Positions 8,080 to 16,980 are shown, counted from the stretch's first letter. The stretch: 64,000 nt of DNA from CAZWHE01 sp964633825 (GCA_964633825.1 CAZWHE010000001.1:1-64000), one strand, 5' to 3'. The notes: generated by a model not told the origin, from the letters alone. A program made the numbers and translations.

Positions 8080-9668
8080 GAGTCCTCCTGTTTCACGTGG
8101 ACCTGGCCGACGGGGGTGCGGATCCACCTCATGATCTCGAGGAACTTCGGCGGCTTGCCCGTCATGAGAATGCCGATGCGGAAAACCTTGGCCGCGGCCC
8201 AGAGAACAAAGATGATGGACACGGCGAGGAGAGCGGTCGTCGCCACATACTCGGCCGTGGTCGGCGGACCGGCCGCCCGGTTCATCATCACGAAGGGAGT
8301 GAAGGGCGGGATGTAGGAGAGGACCTTGGCGATGGTGCCGTTGGGATCGCGCACGACGGGAACCATGGCGAAGAGGGGAACGATCATGATGATCGTGACG
8401 GGGCTCATCAGGTTCTGGGCTTCCTTGAGGCTGTTGCAGACCGAACCGATCCCGACGAAGATCGACGCGAGCAGGAGATATCCGAGAACGAAATAGATCA
8501 GAAAGGACGCGATGTAGACGGGATCCCGCACGATCTGAGCCAGGTCGAAGTCGGGCATCTGGTCGAAAAAGAAGGGCATGAGCTTGATACCGGCGATAAA
8601 AAAGACGACCCACGAGATGACCATGGTCAGTCCCGTGCTGGCGATGCCGACGATCTTGCCCGACATGAGCTCGAGGGGCGACACCGAAGAGAGGAGGACC
8701 TCCATGATCCTGTTCGATTTCTCCTCGATCGTGTTGGTGAGCAGCATCTGCGAGATCATGAAGACCGAGATCCAGAGGAGATAGGTGAAAACGGCGGGCG
8801 CCCACTGGCGGACCTTGTCCGTCCCTTCCACCTCTTCTTCCACACCCTCCTCGGAGATCTGCTTCGATTCGAAATAAAGGTATTCCTGAATCTTCCGCGC
8901 CACCTCTTCGTCGAGGCCGGCCTCGTGGATGCGCCGCAGCCTGACCTCCTCGGTAGCGAGGCGGCTGAACCAGTTCTTGAGATCGTCGTCGGTCAGGTTG
9001 TTGGAGACATATTTGCACCCCTCGTTTCCCTCCACGGGATCGCGGCCGATCACGAAGAAGGCGAAGAGCTTGTCCTCGTTGATGAGATTGTTCAGTTTCT
9101 CCCGGGGATCGGGAACGGAGAGGTCGACGTCGACGCGGGCGTAGCGGCTCTTGGATAGCCCGGAGCCGTACTTCTGCGCTTCCTCGGGCGGGAGAGCCTT
9201 CCACCACTCCCGGACCGATTGGTGGAACTTCTCGATTCCCTCGCGAACGGCCTCGGGAATGTCGGCTCCATCGAGCTTGGAGAATCCCTCGGGCCGGGAC
9301 GCCGCCGCGAAAAAGGATGCCGTCATTCTGATCTGGTCATCTTCCAATCCGGCCAGGACGGGTGCAAGCCCACGGAGCGTCTCAGGGAGAGCCTCGAACT
9401 CCTTGCCTCTTTTTTCGTGCTTCTCGACCACGGCGAAGAAGACCTTCTCCAGGTCGGGGGAGGCCGCCCTCTCCTCGACCGCTTCGAGGAGCCAGCCCGA
9501 TTCGTCGAGAACGGCGTAAGTGCGGACATCTTTCTTCTTTTCAAGGAGCATGGGAACGGTGAACGAGAGAATGAGGATGACGGGAAAAGCCAGGATCCCG
9601 ATCCAGAACGCCTTGGTGCGGATGTTTTCCATGTATTCGCGCAGGGCGACGAGATAGGTCTTACTCAT
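8076..9668 (-). CDS. ABC-2 type (NatB-like) exporter permease
   Basis: A 530-residue membrane protein. It starts with the ABC-2 permease pattern (SKTYLVALREYMENIRTKAFWIG) and one membrane segment at about residues 25-45. A long soluble extracytoplasmic region of about 250 residues follows, then five or six membrane segments beginning at VFTYLLWISVFMISQMLL. This is the NatB/YhaP-like topology. A GTG nine bases further upstream could also start the gene, but the ATG at 9668 has GGAGG eight bases before it. It overlaps the end of the ATPase gene by eight bases. It should form an exporter with that ATPase; the substrate is unknown. It is translationally coupled to the corrinoid protein gene. Confidence 0.87.
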   Translation of the reverse strand: MSKTYLVALREYMENIRTKAFWIGILAFPVILILSFTVPMLLEKKKDVRTYAVLDESGWLLEAVEERAASPDLEKVFFAVVEKHEKRGKEFEALPETLRGLAPVLAGLEDDQIRMTASFFAAASRPEGFSKLDGADIPEAVREGIEKFHQSVREWWKALPPEEAQKYGSGLSKSRYARVDVDLSVPDPREKLNNLINEDKLFAFFVIGRDPVEGNEGCKYVSNNLTDDDLKNWFSRLATEEVRLRRIHEAGLDEEVARKIQEYLYFESKQISEEGVEEEVEGTDKVRQWAPAVFTYLLWISVFMISQMLLTNTIEEKSNRIMEVLLSSVSPLELMSGKIVGIASTGLTMVISWVVFFIAGIKLMPFFFDQMPDFDLAQIVRDPVYIASFLIYFVLGYLLLASIFVGIGSVCNSLKEAQNLMSPVTIIMIVPLFAMVPVVRDPNGTIAKVLSYIPPFTPFVMMNRAAGPPTTAEYVATTALLAVSIIFVLWAAAKVFRIGILMTGKPPKFLEIMRWIRTPVGQVHVKQEDS

Positions 9669-10566
9669 TGGACTCACCTCCGGCGACGCGGATAAAGACC
9701 TCGTGGAGGGATGGATCCCTCAGGTCGAAGCGCCGAATTTTGACCCGCTTCACGAGCGCGGCCAGTATCTCCTGCGGGTCGGCGCCGTCATCCATGAAGA
9801 GCTCGGCCTGCTTGCCGGCGTCGCTTACGCGCCGGACGCCCGGGAGATCGCGAAGGGCCGATCCGTCTCCGTCATAGTCGAGCATGATCCCCTTGTCGCC
9901 CACCGACTTCACCTCCGTGAGCGTTCCGTCGAGGACCTTGCGCCCCTTGTGTATCATGAAGATGAAGTCGCAGATCTGCTCGGCCTGTTCCATCACGTGG
10001 GTCGAAAAGATCACCGTGCGCCCCTCCCGCTTCATCTGGAGAATCACGTCGCGCATGACCTCCACGTTGACGGGATCGAGCCCCGAAAAGGGCTCGTCGA
10101 GGATGACGAGCTCGGGGTCGTGGATCAGCGTGCCGAGGAGCTGGACCTTTTGGCCCATCCCCTTGGAGAGAGCCTCGCACTTCTTGTCGACCCACTCGCC
10201 GAGGCCGAAGCGGATGAGAAGGTCCCGGGCGCGTTCCTTCGCCTCGGCGGCCGCCATCCCTTTGAGCCGGCCGAAATAGGAGACGATCTCGCCCGTCTTC
10301 ATCTTCTTGTAGAGCCCTTTTTCCTCGGGAAGGTAGCCGAGCCGGTCCTTGACCGCCTCGCCGTCGGGATGCCCGAGGACGGTGATGGCGCCCCTGTCCG
10401 GATAGATGATGCTCATGATCATCCGGATCGTCGTTGTTTTTCCCGCGCCGTTCGGCCCGATAAAACCGTTGATGCTGCCCGCCGGGATGTTGAGCGAAAT
10501 GTCATCCACAGCCAAAACCGGACCGAAGCGCTTGGTCACGTGATCGAGAACGAGCGCGTTCGTCAT
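9661..10566 (-). CDS. ABC transporter ATP-binding protein (NatA-like)
   Basis: A 301-residue ABC ATPase: Walker A GPNGAGKTT near residue 37, Q-loop region GYLPEEKGLY, signature LSKGM, Walker B LVILDEP, and H-loop STHVMEQAE. The C-terminal extension of about 80 residues is typical of the NatA/CcmA-like subfamily that pairs with ABC-2 permeases. It powers export with the permease directly downstream. It is the first gene of the eight-gene methyl-transfer operon, 171 bases downstream of fusA. An SD (GGAGG) lies ten bases before the ATG. No cobalamin riboswitch is evident in that gap. Confidence 0.93.
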   Translation of the reverse strand: MTNALVLDHVTKRFGPVLAVDDISLNIPAGSINGFIGPNGAGKTTTIRMIMSIIYPDRGAITVLGHPDGEAVKDRLGYLPEEKGLYKKMKTGEIVSYFGRLKGMAAAEAKERARDLLIRFGLGEWVDKKCEALSKGMGQKVQLLGTLIHDPELVILDEPFSGLDPVNVEVMRDVILQMKREGRTVIFSTHVMEQAEQICDFIFMIHKGRKVLDGTLTEVKSVGDKGIMLDYDGDGSALRDLPGVRRVSDAGKQAELFMDDGADPQEILAALVKRVKIRRFDLRDPSLHEVFIRVAGGESNE

Positions 10567-10737
10567 AGGTGTCGATCCTCCAGAACCGCGTATGAAAACC
10601 GTTCTTTCACGGTCAACAATGAACCTTCCGGGTTAATCGAATCAGTGTGTCACCGCGGAACGGCGGCGTCAATGGTTTTGCCCGCACTTTCCTTCAAAGG
10701 ACGAAGGAAGGAAACTCCCCGGCAAGGAGGATCGAGG

Positions 10738-12822
10738 TCAGTCCTTCTTCAGGCGTTTCTCGATGATCTTCTCGGCCAGTGCGAACGGCACTGCTTCGTA
10801 GTTCTCGAAGTGCATGGTGAACTCGCCGCGGCCGCTCGTAATGGTTCTCAGTTCGGATGAGTATCCGAACATCTCCTCGAGAGAAACACGCGCACGCAGG
10901 ATAGACATGTCTCCCTTGGAATCCATCTGCACGATCTTGCCGCGCTTGCCGCACAGGCTCGACGTCACGGGACCGGTGTGGTCCGTGTGCGCCGTAACCT
11001 CCACGCCCATGATCGGCTCGAGAAGTTCCATTCCGGCTTTCTTGCAGGCGTCGCGAAACCCGATCGATGCGCAGGTGCGGAAAGCATGTTCGGACGAGTC
11101 GACATCGTGCGCCGAGCCGTCGATCACGGCGACCTTCACGTCCACCATGGGAAAGCCCGCAAACGGTCCTTTGGTCATGGTGTCTATGATCCCGTTTTTA
11201 ACGGCCGGTATGTATTCGCGCGGGATGCGGCCGCCCACGATCTTGTTCTCGAACCGAAGCCCCGAACCCGGCTCACAGGGCTCGACGTGCATGCAGACGT
11301 GCGCATACTGACCCCGGCCGCCCGTTTGCTTGACATGTTTGTACTCGTGCTCGATCGAGCCGATGATGGTCTCGCGATAGGCCACCCGGGGCTTGCCGGT
11401 CGCGACGTTCACGCTGAATTCGCGTTTCAATCGGTCGACGATGACCTCGAGATGCAGTTCACCCATTCCGGAAATGATGACCTCTTTCGTTTCGACGTTG
11501 GTCGCCACGGTGAAGGTGGGATCCTCCTCGGAGAGCCGCGCCAGCGCCTTGGCGAGCCGATCCCCCTCGGCCCGGCTTTCGGGCGCCACGGCCACGCCGA
11601 TCACGGGCGCCGGAAACTCGATCGATTCGAGCATGATCGGGTGGTCCTCACAGCAGAGGGTGTCGCCCGTGCAGGTTTCGGCCAGCCCGACCACTGCTCC
11701 CACGTCGCCGGCCCGCAGCTCCTTGACCGATTCCCGATTGTTTGCGTGCATTTCGAAGAGGAGGCCCACGCGCTGCTTCTTTTCTTGGATGGAGTTGTAT
11801 GTGAACTCACCGGCCTTCATCACGCCCGAGTAGACGCGGACATAGGTGAGCTTGCCCAGGTGCTTGTCGGCTTGCAATTTGAATGCGAGCGCCGCCAGGG
11901 GCGCCTCGCCGCTGGGATGCCTGATGATCTCCTTGTTGGACTCGCGATGGGCGCCGATCACGGGGGGCAGGTCGACGGGCGACGGCAGGTAGTCGACAAC
12001 GGCGTCGAGCAGGCGGCGCACGACCTTGTTGCGGAATGCAGCGCCGCAAAGCACGGGCGTGATGCGCTTGTCGATCGTGGCCTGCCGGATGACGCGGACG
12101 ACCTCCTCCCGCTCGGGCGCCATTCCCCCAACGAATTTCTCCATCAAGCGGTCGTCCTGCTCGCTGACGCGCTCGATCATGTATTCCTCGGCCCGGCGCG
12201 CCCGCTCCATATGCTCCTCGGGGATCGCTTCCTCGCGGATTACAACCCCCTCCGGCGTCCGGTCGTAATAAACCGCCTTCATGTCGACCAGGTCGATAAT
12301 ACCCTCGAAGCCGGCCTCGGCGCCGATCGGGATGACCACGGGCACGGCGTTGGCGCCCAGTTCGTCGCGGATCGCCTGAACAACGCCCTCGAAGTCTGCG
12401 CCGATGCGGTCCATCTTGTTGATGAAAGCGATGCGCGGCACGCGATACTTCTCGGCCTGGCGCCAGACGGTTCTGGCCTGCGGCTGGACCCCGCCCACGG
12501 CGCAAAAGAGCATCACCGTCCCGTCCAGAACGCGCAGCGAGCGCTCCACCTCGGCCGTGAAGTCGACGTGGCCGGGCGTGTCGATGATGTTGATCCGGTG
12601 TTCGCGCCAGTACGCGGTTGTAGCCGCCGACGTAATTGTGATGCCCCGCTCCCGCTCCTGGGCCATCCAGTCCATCGTGGCCTTGCCGTCGTGAACCTCG
12701 CCGATCTTGTGGCTCTTTCCCGTGAAAAAAAGAATCCGCTCCGTCACCGTTGTCTTGCCCGCATCGATGTGGGCCATCAATCCGATGTTGCGGATACGCG
12801 TGACATCAATGTTTTTGCTCAT
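10738..12822 (-). CDS. fusA: translation elongation factor G
   Basis: A 694-residue EF-G of full length. The GTPase domain carries G1 AHIDAGKTT, the switch [10 protein letters not shown], and NKMD for guanine recognition; the early motif [12 protein letters not shown] is also canonical. Domains II to V follow, with [10 protein letters not shown] in domain IV and [16 protein letters not shown] near the C-terminus. It catalyses ribosomal translocation. It stands alone here rather than in the usual rpsL-rpsG-fusA-tuf order, so this may be a second EF-G copy or a rearranged operon. A weak AGGA ribosome site lies four bases before the ATG. Confidence 0.97.
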   Translation of the reverse strand: MSKNIDVTRIRNIGLMAHIDAGKTTVTERILFFTGKSHKIGEVHDGKATMDWMAQERERGITITSAATTAYWREHRINIIDTPGHVDFTAEVERSLRVLDGTVMLFCAVGGVQPQARTVWRQAEKYRVPRIAFINKMDRIGADFEGVVQAIRDELGANAVPVVIPIGAEAGFEGIIDLVDMKAVYYDRTPEGVVIREEAIPEEHMERARRAEEYMIERVSEQDDRLMEKFVGGMAPEREEVVRVIRQATIDKRITPVLCGAAFRNKVVRRLLDAVVDYLPSPVDLPPVIGAHRESNKEIIRHPSGEAPLAALAFKLQADKHLGKLTYVRVYSGVMKAGEFTYNSIQEKKQRVGLLFEMHANNRESVKELRAGDVGAVVGLAETCTGDTLCCEDHPIMLESIEFPAPVIGVAVAPESRAEGDRLAKALARLSEEDPTFTVATNVETKEVIISGMGELHLEVIVDRLKREFSVNVATGKPRVAYRETIIGSIEHEYKHVKQTGGRGQYAHVCMHVEPCEPGSGLRFENKIVGGRIPREYIPAVKNGIIDTMTKGPFAGFPMVDVKVAVIDGSAHDVDSSEHAFRTCASIGFRDACKKAGMELLEPIMGVEVTAHTDHTGPVTSSLCGKRGKIVQMDSKGDMSILRARVSLEEMFGYSSELRTITSGRGEFTMHFENYEAVPFALAEKIIEKRLKKD

Positions 12823-12925
12823 TTGTTCCTATCTTTTCATTAAGGTGTCCGCTGCCGACGACAGCTGATAAAGGGGAAAATCCACGGTTTATAGCCTCTT
12901 TCCGGCCCGCGTGGTCATGAAAATT

Positions 12926-12951
12926 CCGGATCAATAAAAAGGTCCGGGAAT
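12926..12951 (-). terminator. possible terminator after the lipoprotein pair
   Basis: On the minus strand this forms an eight-pair stem with one bulge and a 12-base loop, followed by four T residues. It lies just downstream of the stop at 12964. The T-run is short and the loop large, so the call is tentative; the hairpin also lies upstream of fusA and could belong to its leader. Confidence 0.35.
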
Positions 12952-12963
12952 GCCGTGCGCTTT

Positions 12964-14286
12964 TCAGGAATCACCGTTCACCCAGTCGAGCACATCTTTG
13001 GCGCCCGTGGCCGTACTTCCGACCAGGGCTTGATGGGCCGTGTCTTGGATATCGGTGGAGAAGGGGCCTTGAATCGACGATTTCCGCCGTATGTCATCCA
13101 GCGCTTTGATCGCGACCTGCGATGCCGAATCGACGCACGCCATCATGAGGAGCAGTTCGATTACGGGCTTGGCCTGTTCCTCGCTCTTCCACGATTCGAT
13201 CTCCTTGTTCAGCTTTTTGATCGTCTCGTTGTAGTCGTACCGTGCCGATTCCGTCTGGTTTCTATCCAGGTCGATCGTTGAGCAGACATGCCAAAGCCAG
13301 AGGTGGCATGCCTTGCCTTTGGATTTATAGGAATCGCGCGCCATCTTGCGGGCTCGATAGAGCTTGTCCTTAATGACGGCATCGATAATGCCCTCAACGT
13401 CCGGTTCGTTTTCTCCAAACAGCTTTATGAGTCTATTCCTTTTTTCGCGCTCATACTCGTCGAGATAACCGTCGGCACGATCAACCCACTTCGATTTCTC
13501 TTCCAAAAGAGCGAGGCGTTTAAAAACTTCCCCGGCTTCGTCTTTCAACCCGGAGTCCCACAGGTAGAGCCCCAACATAAAAGCGACCTCATGGCAGAGC
13601 GGGTAATCGCGGCGCGCCTTCCGCATTATATTCAAAGCCTCCTTCTCTCTCCCGCTGTCCCAGAAGGCGGCGGCCTGATCCAAGGCTTTCCTGATGCCGT
13701 CGATTTCACTGTTTTTCTGCTTGACCTGTTCATCGACTCTTTCCATCTCGCTTTTCGGATACTCGACGAGCGCTCCGCAGTCGTACCGGACTTGAGTCGT
13801 TCGACCCATGAACAGAAAGCTGTAACGGCTCGTCGTGACCTTTTCGACATAGTACGACCTGCCCCGGGTTTTGCGAACGGACTGGTCGACCAGCGTCTTG
13901 ATTATCTCTTTCAAGCTCGTCGTATCATCGTCGTTTCTAACGCTGGTCCGTTCTTCGTAGATCTGTTTCTCCAGCCAGCCGGCGATCTCTGATCGGGCTT
14001 TGTCGACGGCCCTCCGGCGGGCGTCGTCATAAGTCTTGCTCCTCTCGCTGTAACCGGTGAAGTAGATACAGGCCCCGTCCGGTTCGGGAGGATCGGATTT
14101 ATACCAGGCCGGGATGGTGCGGCCCGGGGGATCGGACTCACGGATCGGTTCGATAGCGCACCCGGCCAGCCCGGCGAACAGAAGAGCCGGAAGAACGGCT
14201 TTCCACGGCGTCGGTGCTCTTCTCAAATGCCTTCTCCTCTTTCTCCGGACTCCGTCATCGCCCGTCCGCGCGCTCCCGCCGTTCAT
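12964..14286 (-). CDS. LPP20-like lipoprotein, unknown function
   Basis: A protein of up to 440 residues with a lipobox (LAGC) at about residues 40-43. About residues 60-140 resemble the LPP20/SH3-less lipoprotein domain: YFTGYSERSKTYDDARRRAVDKARSEIAGWL. The rest is helical and TPR-like, with charged repeats. The ATG at 14286 overlaps the upstream stop (TAATG) but leaves an unusually long basic region before the signal core. A TTG at 14226 has AGGAG seven bases upstream and gives a far better signal peptide of about 23 residues (420-residue protein), so the true start may be there. It is coupled to a second lipoprotein gene; together they are likely outer-membrane or periplasmic. No catalytic motif is visible. 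Confidence 0.75.
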   Translation of the reverse strand: MNGGSARTGDDGVRRKRRRHLRRAPTPWKAVLPALLFAGLAGCAIEPIRESDPPGRTIPAWYKSDPPEPDGACIYFTGYSERSKTYDDARRRAVDKARSEIAGWLEKQIYEERTSVRNDDDTTSLKEIIKTLVDQSVRKTRGRSYYVEKVTTSRYSFLFMGRTTQVRYDCGALVEYPKSEMERVDEQVKQKNSEIDGIRKALDQAAAFWDSGREKEALNIMRKARRDYPLCHEVAFMLGLYLWDSGLKDEAGEVFKRLALLEEKSKWVDRADGYLDEYEREKRNRLIKLFGENEPDVEGIIDAVIKDKLYRARKMARDSYKSKGKACHLWLWHVCSTIDLDRNQTESARYDYNETIKKLNKEIESWKSEEQAKPVIELLLMMACVDSASQVAIKALDDIRRKSSIQGPFSTDIQDTAHQALVGSTATGAKDVLDWVNGDS

Positions 14287-15584
14287 TACCTGGGCTCAAG
14301 AAGGAGATCGTGTATCTTGGAATGAACGACGTCGCACGCCTCCCGGGTTTCCGAGATGAGCATGTCCCCCTCATTCCGGGCGAACTCCGTGATGGGCCGG
14401 CCTCTTTTCCCTTTCTCGAGAGAAAGAACTCGGCTGTTGAAGATCACTTCGTTCTCGGGAAACCTGATCACCTTGTATTCGCAGTCCACCTTCATGGAAG
14501 CCGCGGACTCAACCCTGTCACGCCAAATCCCCCATTCCCATATCCGGATGTCGATCACAGTGTTGGCCCCGAAGTGCTCGGCCAGGCCCTTGTAATTGGG
14601 CAGGCGCCTTATTTCCTGTCCCCGGCGTTCCTTGACGACAGAGTGCTCGTCGAAGTACTTCAGTGTTTCGTCGATATCAACCACATCGAATTCCGCGCTC
14701 ACGACGAGCGAGCGATGAACCCTTTCGATCAGCTCCCTGTGAATGTCGAAGCTCCGCCTGCAGAGATAACCCGAATACTCGTCTTTGACCCTGTCGTCCG
14801 ATCCGGAACCGAAGAGCGTGCCGAGCTTGCCGAAAAATCTCTCGTACCCGTAGCGATTGTAGTAAACGCTCAACCCCGCGTTCCGGGTCATCCGGACACG
14901 GCCGGAATCAAGAACGCGGGAAGGCACGATCACGATCCGATCGATCTTTTCCATGTCTTCGCGCGCCATGAAGGGATGGTCATTCCCCGTCCACTCTCTG
15001 GGAAAGTCATCGTGCATGTAATCGATAAAGAACAAACCGAGAATGAAATCGGGAATCTCCTTCAGGTGAACCTCGACACCGGCATTAGCGACCCCGGCGG
15101 TCGCCTCGGCCCCGATGCCCCAATAGTCGCGGTGGTTCATATATTTCATGTAATAGTCGTCATCGGTGTAGTTGAGGAAATTGCCGAAAGCGTTCTGGCG
15201 CTTGTAGTACTCCGTGCTGAACGGAAGGAGAGAGAATTCGGCTTTCACGTCGTTGCACAGGCCGAACCTGCGTCCGTCGAATCCCAGCCTGGAGACCGTC
15301 GCCGCGCCGGCGCCGAACTGCAGCAGCCGTGTGGCGTGCGCGTTGACATGGACGCCGAAGCCGAAACCGAACTGAAAAGAGATGATGTCGAACAAATCAG
15401 CGATACGGTTGACCGGCCACAATGCGATCTTGGCCATCACGCCCGTCGGCTCTCCCTCGTCGCTGATCTTCCAGGTCCGGTCGTAGTCATACCAGGTGCG
15501 CTCTACATCTTTTAATGCCTTATCTGATCCGCAGCCTGTTGCCAGAAGGAGAAGCAGACAAAAAAGAGCGAGATATTTGAACAT
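14286..15584 (-). CDS. lipoprotein, unknown function
   Basis: A 432-residue lipoprotein: MFKYLALFCLLLLLATGC gives a signal core ending in a lipobox cysteine at residue 18. The first half holds hydrophobic, glycine-rich segments (RIADLFDIISFQFGFGFGV) and a run rich in Tyr and Asp. The second half, from about residue 225, has alternating strands with KIDRIVIVPSRVL and a later GANTVIDIRIWEWG, which faintly recalls CsgG/LpoB-type lipoproteins; this is a low-confidence fold guess. The ATG at 15584 is chosen for AGGAGAA six bases upstream and for the signal peptide. It overlaps the LPP20-like gene (TAATG), so the two are co-translated. Confidence 0.75.
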   Translation of the reverse strand: MFKYLALFCLLLLLATGCGSDKALKDVERTWYDYDRTWKISDEGEPTGVMAKIALWPVNRIADLFDIISFQFGFGFGVHVNAHATRLLQFGAGAATVSRLGFDGRRFGLCNDVKAEFSLLPFSTEYYKRQNAFGNFLNYTDDDYYMKYMNHRDYWGIGAEATAGVANAGVEVHLKEIPDFILGLFFIDYMHDDFPREWTGNDHPFMAREDMEKIDRIVIVPSRVLDSGRVRMTRNAGLSVYYNRYGYERFFGKLGTLFGSGSDDRVKDEYSGYLCRRSFDIHRELIERVHRSLVVSAEFDVVDIDETLKYFDEHSVVKERRGQEIRRLPNYKGLAEHFGANTVIDIRIWEWGIWRDRVESAASMKVDCEYKVIRFPENEVIFNSRVLSLEKGKRGRPITEFARNEGDMLISETREACDVVHSKIHDLLLEPR

Positions 15585-15814
15585 CGCAGATTCTCCTGAA
15601 ACATCAAAACACTTCACACCCATGGGTCAGACCGAATACCGGTTAAAGCCTTCAACTCCGGATATTTAAAAGACTTTCAAAAACCATGTTTTCCGCTGAA
15701 AGAAAAAAAATAACCGAATCGAGCTATAATTTCAAAAGAAATGGAGGATCTGTCCGGAGCCGGATCAGAAACTTTGCCCATTCGTCAGGGATTCCGGCAC
15801 ATGGACAAACGCAA

Positions 15815-15843
15815 CGAGCCACTGGCCGTAATCCAGTGGCTCG
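15815..15843 (-). terminator. rho-independent terminator of tRNA-Gln
   Basis: A perfect 11-base-pair inverted repeat (15815-15825 with 15833-15843) with a seven-base loop begins 15 bases downstream of the tRNA 3' end on the minus strand. The following bases are T-rich (GTTGCGTTTG) rather than a pure T-run. Position and stem strength support terminator function. Confidence 0.75.
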
Positions 15844-15858
15844 TATAGTGATAAGTAT

Positions 15859-15933
15859 TGGCTGCCGGACTAGGACTCGAACCTAGACTAGCGGATCCAG
15901 AGTCCGCCGTCCTACCGATTAGACGATCCGGCA
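15859..15933 (-). tRNA. tRNA-Gln (anticodon CTG)
   Basis: A 75-base cloverleaf on the minus strand. The seven-pair acceptor stem is TGCCGGA with TCCGGCA. The D arm is GTCT/GGAC, the anticodon stem GCGGA/TCCGC encloses loop CTCTGGA with anticodon CTG, and the T arm is CTAGG/CCTAG around TTCGAGT. Discriminator G and an encoded CCA end follow. It decodes CAG (Gln). A near-consensus sigma-70 promoter lies upstream and a strong hairpin downstream, so it is a single-gene transcription unit. Confidence 0.95.
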
Positions 15934-15981
15934 GTTTTCGATCTGGAATACTTCGCTCCCGAAACGTTTCCGGGAGGCGGA

Positions 15982-16010
15982 AGTATAAAAACCCGGTTAT
16001 AGCGAGTCAA
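15982..16010 (-). promoter_or_regulatory. sigma-70-type promoter for tRNA-Gln
   Basis: On the minus strand, TTGACT (16005-16010) and TATACT (15982-15987) each match consensus in five of six positions, with an ideal 17-base spacer. Transcription would start near 15975, about 40 bases before the tRNA. An imperfect palindrome at 15957-15974 lies close to the start point and may stabilise the leader. Confidence 0.8.
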
Positions 16011-16046
16011 CAAGTAAAAGACCGCGGTGAACCCGCCCCTTCCCGC

Positions 16047-16637
16047 TCAATCCTCGAGCTCCACGTTCCAGTAGATATCGGAGATGAAAGCATCCCACGA
16101 CCGAGGTTTCTTGAATTTCCGGGCGAAAGAGTACCACGGGGACCAGGACGGTTTCTGAGGCACAAAGCGCAGGCCCATGCCGGCCTCTTCCGGTATCCTG
16201 TTCCCCTTACGGACATTACACACTGTGCACGCGAGAACGCAGTTTTCCCAAGTTGTTTTTCCACCTCGAGACCGGGGAAGCACGTGATCGAGCGTGAGCT
16301 CCTCCGTGCCGGGCTTGGCTCCGCAGTACTGGCACTTGAAACCGTCCCGCCTGTAGATGTTCCTGCGGGAAAAGACGACGCCCCCCTTTGGAACCTTGTC
16401 AAATGTCCTGAGAACAACCACTTCGGGCACATCGAAAGCCCCTGACGTGCTCTGGATGATCTTTCCGTTGGTCGGTCCGCGGCGGAGCCATCTCTCGAAG
16501 GAGCAGAGCTCGTACGTTTCGACGTCGACGATCCGGACGAGGTCGACGAACGCCATGACCACGGCGCGCCGGACAGGCGTCACATTGACCGGGATCCACG
16601 ATCTATTCAGTACCAGTGTTGGTGAATTCAGCATCAT
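16047..16637 (-). CDS. HNH endonuclease family protein
   Basis: A 196-residue protein with a stand-alone HNH nuclease domain at about residues 95-150. It has CQYCG, the metal-binding LDHVLPRSRGG, an ENC segment and a second zinc pair CTVCN. The N-terminal 90 residues (LVLNRSWIPVNVTPVRRAVV) match the chromosomal HNH proteins common across bacteria, whose function is unknown. It is not associated with intron or phage features here. Two consecutive ATG codons (16637, 16634) can start it; no good SD is present, and an AT-rich box (GATAAAAT) ends only five to six bases before the first ATG, so a leaderless transcript is possible. Confidence 0.88.
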   Translation of the reverse strand: MMLNSPTLVLNRSWIPVNVTPVRRAVVMAFVDLVRIVDVETYELCSFERWLRRGPTNGKIIQSTSGAFDVPEVVVLRTFDKVPKGGVVFSRRNIYRRDGFKCQYCGAKPGTEELTLDHVLPRSRGGKTTWENCVLACTVCNVRKGNRIPEEAGMGLRFVPQKPSWSPWYSFARKFKKPRSWDAFISDIYWNVELED

Positions 16638-16980
16638 GCTTTATTTTATCATGTTTTTTTGGGAAATTCTATGAGAGGTCGAATTCGCTCTTTTTGTTTA
16701 TACAATACTAATCAACATAACTCAATATACCATCCGATCAAAGAACGTTTACTGGCTCGAGAAGTAAACCTCAACGATGCAAAAAACATCGAGTGCAGGC
16801 GCGTCAGAGTGCGGCAGATGGGGCAAAAGAGCGATTTTTCTCAGCCGCAGCTATTTATCGATACGTGAGGGTCCGCCCCTTTGGGGCGGTAAAGAAAAAT
16901 CGGTATTTTGTCCCAAATGTCATACTATGGCGCGAGGTTCGACGGTCTGAGCCGATGTTTTTTGCATCGTTGAGGTCAAG
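16638..16980. promoter_or_regulatory. divergent intergenic region with long palindrome
   Basis: A 343-base gap between the divergent HNH and agmatinase-family genes. The half next to the HNH gene is AT-rich and may hold its promoter, but no pair of hexamers is convincing. The half next to the agmatinase gene is filled by the palindromic element listed separately. No open frame here looks coding. Confidence 0.6.
16768..16976. repeat. 209-bp imperfect palindrome (MITE-like or regulatory hairpin)
   Basis: Perfect 24-base terminal inverted repeats (16768-16791 and 16953-16976) bound the element. Further in, GGGGCAAAAGAGCGATTTTT-like sequence in the left half pairs imperfectly with AAAAATCGGTATTTTGTCCC in the right half. 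A small asymmetric hairpin, CCGCCCC-TTT-GGGGCGG, lies right of centre. The right arm contains the GAGG that serves as ribosome site for the gene starting at 16981. It has no coding capacity. It could be a non-autonomous mobile element or a folding control element; no target-site duplication is obvious. Confidence 0.7.

Noticed and set aside
8080..9207. An upstream extension of the corrinoid protein frame, giving a 593-codon reading
   Set aside because: The extension reads the ABC permease gene in another frame and gives an arginine/histidine-rich product. The internal ATG at 8079 has a strong SD and fits family length.
10567..10737. A cobalamin riboswitch upstream of the B12 methyl-transfer operon
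   Set aside because: The gap is short and shows no B12-box-like sequence or conserved fold that I can see.
10978..12843. A 621-codon plus-strand frame opposite fusA
   Set aside because: It is an antisense shadow caused by high third-position GC; its product is rich in His, Asp and Arg with no known domain.
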